Assembly (NCBI GenBank): GCA_023375675.1
Contig: JALQBC010000001.1
Span: forward strand, 1,116,001 to 1,180,000
Source of the DNA: Cytospora piceicola
Taxonomy: Eukaryota; Ascomycota; Sordariomycetes; Diaporthales; Cytosporaceae
DNA length: 64,000 nucleotides
Direction of reading: 5' to 3'
Both the position numbers and the translations under genes were made by a program. Positions 56,987-64,000 of the stretch are shown here, piece by piece; the first letter of the stretch is position 1; each line of letters begins with the position of its first letter. The notes under the pieces are model-generated. The model did not search any database. It was given only the letters and a program-made list of their open reading frames with translations, and was not told the origin of the DNA.

Positions 56987-58022
56987 CTAATGCGTGTACT
57001 CCATCCTCCCGTCCCCAATGACCCTCCAAAACTCCTCCACAATCTCCCTCTGCCCCTGGGGCGCGCCCCTGACGGCGAGGTACACCCTCGCGTCCAGCGC
57101 GGGCTCCCAGTCCCCCGGGTTGCCGCTCGCCATCAGGCCCCCCGCCTCGGCGAGGATGCACCAGCCGGCGCACACGTCCCAGGCGTAGCACCCGCCCTCC
57201 CAGTACACGTCCAGGCCGCCCTCGGCCACGGCGCACAGGTTCAGCGCCGCGGACCCGAGGTTCCGGATGCTGTGCACCATGGACCCGCCCGACTCCCTGC
57301 TGGCCGCCAGCCGGCGGAAGGTCTCGACCTTGACGTCGAAGTTGGGCCCGTCGCGGCTACTTCCCCACTCGCAGGCCAACAGCGCCGTCGACAGGTCGCC
57401 CAGGGCGGGCGCCCCGCCGCCGCTGCCGCCCCCCGAGGCCGGGAGGCGCACCTTCTCGCAGCCCTCGCTGCCGTCCTTGAGGATCCCGCGCGCGGCCAGC
57501 GAGGCGTTGCGCTGCATGTAGGCGCCGTGGCCCTTGATGCCCGTGTACAGGAGGTCCTGGAAGGGGTTGTAGACCACGCCGACGGCGGGCCTGCGGGCCA
57601 CGGCGAAGCCGAGCGAGATGCAGGCGTTGGGGAACCCGTGGACGAAGTTGGTCGTGCCGTCGATGGGGTCGACGATGAAGGTCGGGGCGTCGGTGATCTT
57701 GGTCTGGCCCGCGACGTACGTCTCCTCGCCGACGAAGAGGTACGAGGGGTAGAGGGTCTGCAGGCGGGTGGTGACGTGCTTCTCGACGGCCTTGTCTGTC
57801 TCGGTTACGATGTCGACGGCTGGATGATGGCGGGCATGCGTCAGTTCAAGTCACTATCAAAGGAAGGGGTGTATGTGGTGGGATGACACTTGGGCCAGAC
57901 TGACAGTTCAGCTTCGTGTCGGTCGAGATGCTGTTCACGTTGGCGCCCAGTATCATTTGACCCGCCTCGAAGGCAATGGTCACGAGGCTGTCGTGGATTT
58001 CTTGTAGGTTGAGGTCTGGCAT
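56987..58022 (-). CDS. Inositol monophosphatase
   Basis: Two exons (58022-57905 and 57819-56987) encode 316 aa. The metal-binding motifs are all present: VTETDKAVE, VGEET, the signature DPIDGTTNFVHGFP and the C-terminal YAWDVCAGWCILAEAGG. The enzyme hydrolyses inositol-1-phosphate to myo-inositol with Mg2+ in the cytosol. The related QutG proteins of quinate clusters share the fold, but no quinate genes are nearby. The protein has a Gly/Ser-rich insert (about residues 195-205, SGGGSGGG) between core strands, longer than in animal IMPases (about 277 aa). The intron 57904-57820 has a GTCAGT donor and reforms the segment KLNSVDIVTETDKA. The 3' exon is very GC-rich at third positions, so a long antisense frame appears. 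Confidence 0.93.
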
Positions 58023-58704
58023 CTTGATTGAGTTATGTCAAGGTGGTATTTGGTGGTGGATGTACAGTCGGCGACTTGAAGGTACTGCCATTTCATGGGC
58101 GTGAAGAGGGTTGGAGCTATGGAGAGGGGCAGCTCTGCACACTATATATTATGGAGGGAATGCAGGGAGTGGTTCATCTGCTACTGTACATCAAACCGTC
58201 AGCGGCCCACCGTTGACGAATTGATCCGCATGAATCCGTGGGGTCTTCAAGGTGCCAAGACGTTCGAGTTATCAAATCAATATAAACAGTTAATTCCCAC
58301 GGTAGCTTCCCCTTCCCTAACAAGTGCATCCGCTCTGTTTTGGCAACAGTGTGCCTTTCTATACAGAGAGAACAGATGCCCTCGAGAATATAACGAAGGA
58401 TATTCAGAGTCCAGAATATTGAGCAACCAACGAGCGCGCCCACTTTTTGCTCCGAGGAATCCATCCACTAGGAATCGATACAGAAAAACCCCCATTTCTC
58501 CCAAACCCTTCCGCCCTGCCATGCAAATTCATAACCATGATTGCGTGTCCGTTACAAGCCCCAGCATGTCTGTTTCTCGAGAATCGCCAAACCGACCCCA
58601 TGCAGATCCATATGCTGCACCGGATGAAGGCTCACTATCACTGCTTCCATATCTCCTCGCCCCAGCTCCTGGCCGCCTAGCCACCATCGTAGCCTCCTCT
58701 GCAC
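58023..58704. other. Intergenic
   Basis: This contains the presumed promoter of the IMPase gene and the 3' flank of the following minus-strand gene. The upstream part of a plus-strand frame (58095-58790) crosses it but has no recognisable features. Confidence 0.45.
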
Positions 58705-59547
58705 TCAGACATTCTCCCGGAAGATACTCTTCCTCTCGGCTTGAGAACCACCATCGCCATTCCCATGCTCGCCAGCATCCATCGGCCTAGGGCTGACACC
58801 CCTCAGGCTGATGTTACTCGGCTCCGCAGCCTCATCGTCAAACGGGTTCAGCCCGCCCTCCCGGCTCAGCGTCCTGCCCCTGTCATCCCCGTACGCCGGC
58901 GGCGACACGTGCGGCGTGGCGGCCAGGTTCATGGGATAGCTCTCATGGCCGCCGGCGCCGCCCGCCCCCGCCGCGCCGCCCCCGCCGTACGCCGTGTTCT
59001 GCTGCCCGGCGTGCCCGGCCGGCTCGTGCAGGCCCAGCTCCTGCTCCTCGTAGTACCCGCCCGGCCCGTAGTTGTCGGCCTCGTTGCCCACCCTCGCGTC
59101 CCAGGCCTCGTCCGGGTCGAGCGGCCCGAACCCGCGGCGCCCGCGCCCGCCGCCGCCGCCGCCCGGGCCCCCCCCCTCGTACGCGCCGGCGGCTGTCCTG
59201 TTCCTGCGCTCCTTAATCTTGCGGACCTGGTCGTTGAACCAGCCGACGATGCCGCCTGGCGCCGGGGTCGGCGGGCCGTAGGGGCTGGGTTCCGACTTGT
59301 GGAGGAAGGGGATGAAGGAGGTGATGGAAGGTGGAGGGAGCTGTTGGGCGGGGGAGGTTTTGCTCGGTTAGTATCGATTGCTCTGGTGTGACGGTCGTCT
59401 ACAAATTGAAGAGAGGGGGGAGGGAAGGGGATCAATGCGCACCCCAAGCTTTTGCGCTCGCTGTCTGCTGTAGAGCACCCAGCCCGTGGCGCCGAGGACA
59501 GCCAGGACTACGATGGTGATGACTATGGCACCGCCCGTTCCGACCAT
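58705..59547 (-). CDS. Single-pass membrane protein with Gly-rich disordered tail, unknown function
   Basis: Two exons (59547-59443 and 59340-58705) encode 246 aa. The N-terminus is short and outside-facing or luminal, followed at once by one membrane helix (IVITIVVLAVLGATGWVLY) and basic residues (RQRAQK). This suggests a signal-anchor with a cytosolic C-terminus. The tail begins FIPFLHKSEPSPYGPP, then GGIVGWFNDQVRKIKERRNRTAAGAYEGG, a Gly run, and ends with NPFDDEAAEPSNISLRGVSPRP and a C-terminal SIFRENV. The paired NPFDD and SLRGVSPRP blocks look conserved and phosphorylatable. I recall similar small proteins in other Pezizomycotina without known function. The intron (59442-59341) has an unusual GTGCGC donor. 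Confidence 0.7.
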
Positions 59548-61532
59548 CTTGGTTTCGTATTCGTCAAACGGCGGGAGCAGTGTTTATCGACGGTCGAAGG
59601 GAGCGAGCGAGCGATCGAGCAAGGCTCTGGAGCACGGATCGCAAAGAAGTGCCTTTTAGTCGGGCTGGCTGGACTGAGTCGTTGTGGGGCGCGCTCTGTC
59701 AAGTGTTTGTTGTGGATTGACTGCTGTCGATGCCCGGATGCACAGTTGACATTTGCTTGTCGTGTTGGTATTTTTCCTCCTGATCTTCGTCTTTTCAGCT
59801 AAGGATCGGGTTGCAAGATTGGTCGCTGATGGAAAGTAAAAAGATGGTGTGAGTGACGCTGATGGTAGCATTGGCAGCGACCAGCAGTAGCACCAGAAAC
59901 TAAACTCCGTCACGGCTCGCTTGCGGCTTGCCTTTGTTTGGGTATTGGGTGATAACGGGGCTTGGCTCGGTCCAGATGATGTCCCACCCTGGTCCTGTCT
60001 GCCTGTCAGGCCTGTCTGGGCAGACTGTCCGTGTGTCTGGGGCAGCTTGCGACATGCTGGGTCTGTTGAACCCCGCTGTGGTCCAGGCGGTCCAGGCGGT
60101 CCAGGCTGGCTGGCTGGCTGGGGAGTAACGACCCAATTGACCAAATGTGGCTACCAACATATAAGCATAGCAGCATTATACAAAATTCAGTAGGTGCGGT
60201 GCCCCTGGACCAATTGGAACAATCCTTATCTCAGGTGCTATGGATACCTACTTAAGTAGGTACCGAACCTCGAACCTCGAAATGAACAATGACAGTAACA
60301 TCAGCCATATCTTCCAAGGTTCCAAGGTTGTTTTCATGCATTTGCCTAGAAACCTCGCCACATGTCCTAGGTACATAACCCCTCAGCAGCATTGAGTGAC
60401 ATCCAGTTCAAATGTTCTCAAACACCCTAGGCTAAGATATTCTGATTCACATAAATTGGGAAACACCGATATGTGCCTGGTCCTTCTCGACCGGGGAGGA
60501 TTGGCGCAGACCGCACTGATCACACATGATCTGGGATCCTGGAGAGAGCTCGGCAGACAGTGTCTCCTACTTGCCCGCAGGCACCACTCTGGTATCAGAT
60601 GATGCGCCGAAGCAACGGAACTTAAATTGAACATGAATTGACATCTACTTTGAATAGAATAAAGCTTCCATTTCCGCAAGAGTCTATGAGTTCGATGGTG
60701 AGATATTGACCCAATGCCCACATACGCACCTCATTGGAGGGAACTAAGACGGTGATGGAGTAAGAATTATACTATCAAAAAACATATCCCAAATTGACTC
60801 CAGTAAAAGATTTAGTTACGGTAACAACCCATATTATAATATCAAACTATAGTTCAGTTTTCATTTTCGGGGGGTTTATGTTCCTTTGTCCGATCTCAGG
60901 GTGGTCTACTAACAATGGCTACCGTCACAACGCTTCTAAGTCAACTGGTGGAAACTAATACCACAAGCTGCTAACAACACTTTCTGTTGATGTCAGAACT
61001 TTGGCCAGTACCTAGGTAAATAAGTCCAACTTTCATCATGAATAAACAATCTCTAATCGCGCAACCTAGTCTTCTACAGATCATGAGCCGGACACTGATA
61101 AATCCTGCTTGATCGGCGACAACGAGGCACCAGTCTGGGACAAGATCAAAAGCTGGCTCCCACCACGGAACATAAGGACCTACTTGACTAGCAGCAGGGT
61201 TAGGGTTAGGACCGTTAGGACCGCTAGGGATCGCAGCGGTCTTTACTTACGAGCTAGATATATAACATAGTTATTACTACCTAGATACCCCTTATATTTT
61301 TGCTCTTTAGTTGTTAATCCAAGTATTGTGATACATAATAAGATTCACCTCCTCTTAAGCACTAGAATGACGACACTAAGAAGTACTGCACGGCATTCAT
61401 ATCTTTATAATATCTGCCTTAACCTTTCCGATAGTATAAACACTTTGTACACTCTAGGTCACTCTAACTAGGAACATTTGAACATACGGTGTTCATTACA
61501 GTACTATTAACTCAGGATGCTTGTGTATTGTT
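59548..61532. other. Gene-free 2 kb, AT-rich on the right
   Basis: Near 60080-60123 is a 9-10-bp GGTCCAGGC repeat merging into GGCT units. TACCTAGGTA palindromes occur near 60370 and 61011. From about 60740 to 61530 the DNA is AT-rich, interrupted by a short telomere-like TTAGGG run at 61197-61210. No coding frame is supported. Confidence 0.45.
60080..60123. repeat. GGTCCAGGC tandem repeat
   Basis: About three GGTCCAGGC units followed by GGCT units, non-coding. Confidence 0.85.
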
Positions 61533-63000
61533 CTAAATGAAACCCTCTGCGTTTAGCCGCAGCCGGCCTCCCCAAGCCTCGTGCTCGCGCGCAAGTTGTT
61601 CTGGTTTGTTTGACTCGAATACAAAATCAAACGGCATATCATTTGTAAAATGATCGTCTAACCGTTCGTCGTGCGAGCTTTTTCCACCGACATGCTGTAT
61701 CAGGACTGGCGTGATAGCCCATCGAAGCTCGTCATTCGCATTTGCATAGTCCTCGAGATAGGTATCCACAGCGGCATGTGCATCGGTTGTATGCTGATAT
61801 AGTGGCAGCAGATCCTCGACAACCCGTTGCTGGGGAAATACGAGACCCTGACCACAGCAGCCGTATTTCGGCATAAGACTGACGCCCGGCTGCCGTGGGA
61901 ACATGCAACTACGACCACTGGCAAAGACCAGCCCGATCATCATGGGTGTGCAAATACCACAGATGATGAAGATAGATATCACAGGCATAGACTTGCGGAC
62001 CACCAGGAAGCGCCATCGCAGAGTCATGATAACAGCAAGCTCGGCAAGTACCAGGAGAGCGCTGTAACCGAGGTAGATGGGCCATTCCTCGCTATTCCAG
62101 CCCATTAAACGGCCATCAGAGAATATCCGGAGGTAGAGAACTGGATAAAAACTAGTCAGATATCTTGCTTTCCCTGCGTAGCGGTTCCTGGGCGGTGTAA
62201 AAGCAATATGTCACTTCTGATGACCAGAGAACCAGTGCTCAAGTGCCGGAGGAAGACGCAAGATTCGGCATATTTAAGATCCAAAAAAGACAGAAGAGTG
62301 ACTGACAGTTTTTCTTTCCCATCTTGTGGGTCTCCTTCTCAGCCTTGTGTAGCGCGCTTAGTGTGCGATGAAACCAACCATCTAGCGCGATCACGTCGTC
62401 CTCGAGCGTCATAGTATAAGCGGGCTTGACTTTGGCACACTCGGCCAGCAGAACGGAATAGTCAATCTTTTGCTTGCGAGCGTGGGCAGAGTAGTCAAGG
62501 TCGTCCTCGAGCTCCGCGATCAACCCCTGCAGATCCGGGTCGTCGCCATAAGAGGGAAGACTGTCGGCCACGTTGCGCAGCCAAGCGGCACCACTTTCTT
62601 CATGCTTGGACTGGTTACTATGGGCCAAGAAGACGACGACGTAGATCTGCCGCCGCTCAAACTCTTCCAGCCCCTCGAGAACGGAGCCCAGCGTCTGCTT
62701 CAAGTACGGAAACCCGTTCCGGGTCACCGACCCAATTCCAACGCATATTTGTGGCGCTACAGTATTGTCCCATTTTGTCAGCTCGTGATTATCGGCCTGA
62801 CTGGTTAGTCGACGAGCCTGCGCTTTTCGAAGGTTTGAGTACGATAAAGTGCGCGATTCCTCCGGGCGCCAAAAAAAAGAAGACGGGTCTCGGTAGCAAA
62901 CGTCTCGGAGGTGGAGTGCCAGAATACTGTAGAGGAGGAGGAACCCAAGGAAAAATGAAATTAAACGGCGTTGTTGCCCTAGGTTTGTAATTCCAAGCAT
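61533..63000 (-). CDS. PGAP4/GnT-IV-like Golgi glycosyltransferase
   Basis: Two exons (63000-62307 and 62140-61533) encode 433 aa. Order: a short N-terminus; a signal-anchor helix (LISFFLGFLLLYSILAL); a stem; the first part of a GnT-IV-like fold (ICVGIGSVTRNGFPYLKQTL; YVVVFLAHSN); the EDD metal/sugar-nucleotide motif in TMTLEDDVIALDGWF; then two close membrane helices (YSALLVLAELAVIMTLRWRF and VISIFIICGICTPMMIGLVF); and the final catalytic part (GCCGQGLVFPQQRV onward). Tandem membrane helices inserted into the catalytic domain are characteristic of PGAP4/TMEM246, the transferase that adds GalNAc to GPI glycans in mammals. The fungal acceptor is unknown. The ATG at 63000 places the anchor helix at residues 13-30; the frame is open 89 codons further upstream, but that part is polar and unlike a stem. 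The intron 62306-62141 has a GTCAGT donor. Confidence 0.78.
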
Positions 63001-63539
63001 TGCAGCTTGTTCGGCAAGTTGCGATGGGCACTTTAGGAAGACAAAGTTGTGATATTGTGTGAAAAGAGTGGTCGAGCGGTGCAGAACCGACAACTTAGGG
63101 TGACTGCCCTGGAGCTCAAGCGGAGGAGGCGGCGACGATGTTTGCGAGGTACCGAGTCGTAACGTAATTAATGTATGATGTCTCTTGGTGTACGGTGAAT
63201 CTGTAGTCTCATCATTTACTGGAAGGAGACACACGAATTTATAGAGATTTGTCCCTTCACTTCCCATGCTTACTTAGGTAGCGTACATATCTCGACGGAA
63301 AACCTGGGAGTGGGTCGACTATGCACATCACTTCACGTTACGCCACGATCAGGATTTAGGATTCAGGATTCTGGAGTAGAGTACATTAGTATCGTCGGTG
63401 TAGAGACGAGACCCACCACGGCATTCTCTTGTGGATAAGCCTTCGAGACTGCGGTTTCACTGCAGCCTAATTTTATAAGTCCATTATGTACTTATTAGCG
63501 GAAAGCAACGGGGTGCCACCTCGCAACCATGTTGCATGA
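63001..63539. other. Upstream region of the glycosyltransferase gene
   Basis: About 540 bp with short direct repeats (AGGATTTAGGATTCAGGATTC at about 63350-63370) and no coding support. No trace of the missing N-terminal half of the downstream prenyltransferase is visible here. Confidence 0.4.
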
Positions 63540-63993
63540 GACACCGACTGCGTTGCGCCCGCCAAGCCACGGTTTAAGGTCTACATGCGCACGCCGGGCA
63601 CCTCACTGTCACACCTCGTTTACAACTTGATCCTAGACAATATAATCAGCCTCGCGCCAGAAACGCGGGCAGAGATACGGGAGCTCTGGCGCGCGACGCT
63701 GGGCCCCAATGTATATTTCGACATCAGACCTCGGTCGCAGCTACCGGAGGTCAAGTACTTGATTCCTGTGCGCCATTATGCCAGAAACGATGCAGGTGTC
63801 TCCAGCGGACCAATGGAGTTCTTGGAGAAGGTGGGCAGGGACGGCAGCTCTGGGACTACAAAGCGGTATCTGCCTATTCTCGGGAGGTTTTCTGGGCCGC
63901 TGGAGATCGAGTCGACCAAAGGACTGCACATATAGTTCTTTTAGTATCCAGAAATCTAGCGAGCTGCAACTGACATCTTATCTCAGCCCCTAG
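63540..63993 (+). pseudogene. DMATS-type aromatic prenyltransferase relic (C-terminal fragment)
   Basis: The frame 63540-63935 resembles the C-terminal third of fungal dimethylallyltryptophan-synthase-type prenyltransferases: FKVYMRTPGTSLSHLVYN, a FDIRPRSQLPEVKYLIPVRHYARND block (the usual YIPVRHY.xND motif) and a FLEKVGR segment. These enzymes attach prenyl groups to indoles and other aromatics in secondary metabolism. The fragment is bounded by TGA at 63537-63539, lacks the N-terminal two-thirds, and hits a TAG at 63933-63935. The expected C-terminal block (SIQKSSELQLTSYLSP) follows in the next frame up to 63993. At least one frameshift and a 5' truncation therefore make this a broken gene. 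No other biosynthetic genes are seen in the window; a cluster could lie beyond its right edge. Confidence 0.7.
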
Positions 63994-64000
63994 GTTTATA

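Noticed and set aside
56795..57886. 363-codon plus-strand frame over the inositol monophosphatase gene
   Set aside because: Antisense shadow; composition dominated by Arg/Gly/Val/Leu, while the minus strand carries all IMPase motifs.
1..64000. A new defence, toxin or biosynthetic system
   Set aside because: Neighbouring genes are unrelated housekeeping families with no co-oriented cluster; only single-gene relics (F-box, prenyltransferase) point to accessory functions.

Overview
The window is nuclear DNA of a filamentous ascomycete, most likely a Sordariomycete. The evidence is short introns (about 50-110 nt, a few longer) with GTRAGT-type donors and CTRAC/CTAAT branch points close to the acceptor, compact alternating genes, and Pezizomycotina-type proteins (CE16 esterase, DFG5-type GH76, Xbp1-type APSES factor, DMATS prenyltransferase relic). 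I cannot name the species. I see no rRNA, tRNA, CRISPR array or intact transposon. All exon models were built by hand from reading frames, splice signals and family knowledge.

Layout. 1-6.4 kb: the 3' end of a PI31 proteasome-regulator gene, a Kap114/importin-9 karyopherin gene (minus) and REV7 (plus). 7.8-15.9 kb: a small GPI-anchored secreted protein, a DFG5/DCW1-like GH76 wall protein, histidinol-phosphate aminotransferase (HIS5, minus) and a CE16 acetylesterase. 18-26 kb: an SSXT/SS18-family SWI/SNF subunit and a Gyp5-like TBC RabGAP, both behind long gene-free, microsatellite-rich leaders. 27.5-28.1 kb: a small three-exon gene of unknown function that is easily missed because no single reading frame is long. 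31-32.3 kb: reticulon-like ER-shaping protein. 33.6-39.3 kb: DNA topoisomerase II (minus). 43.7-47.5 kb: an Xbp1-type APSES repressor facing the Hsp90 co-chaperone gene CNS1. 47.8-49.8 kb: an AT-rich island with a broken F-box gene. 50-52 kb: a five-exon MFS transporter with a 4-nt micro-exon. 52-57 kb: gene-poor, with repeats and one disrupted coding-like stretch. 57-59.5 kb: inositol monophosphatase and a small single-pass membrane protein (both minus). 61.5-63 kb: a PGAP4/GnT-IV-like Golgi glycosyltransferase (minus). The end of the window holds a decayed C-terminal fragment of a DMATS-type aromatic prenyltransferase.

Most genes are housekeeping and unrelated; this is not a functional cluster. 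Loose themes are cell-surface/GPI biology (GPI protein, DFG5-like GH76, PGAP4-like transferase) and genome maintenance or chromatin (REV7, TOP2, SSXT subunit). Accessory material lies in the 47.8-49.8 kb island and to the right of about 60 kb. I found no convincing new defence, mobile or biosynthetic system. The most distinctive observations are the 4-nt micro-exon, the stop-free intron of 3n length and the 99-bp tandem repeats in TOP2, the hidden 149-aa gene, and the two relics.
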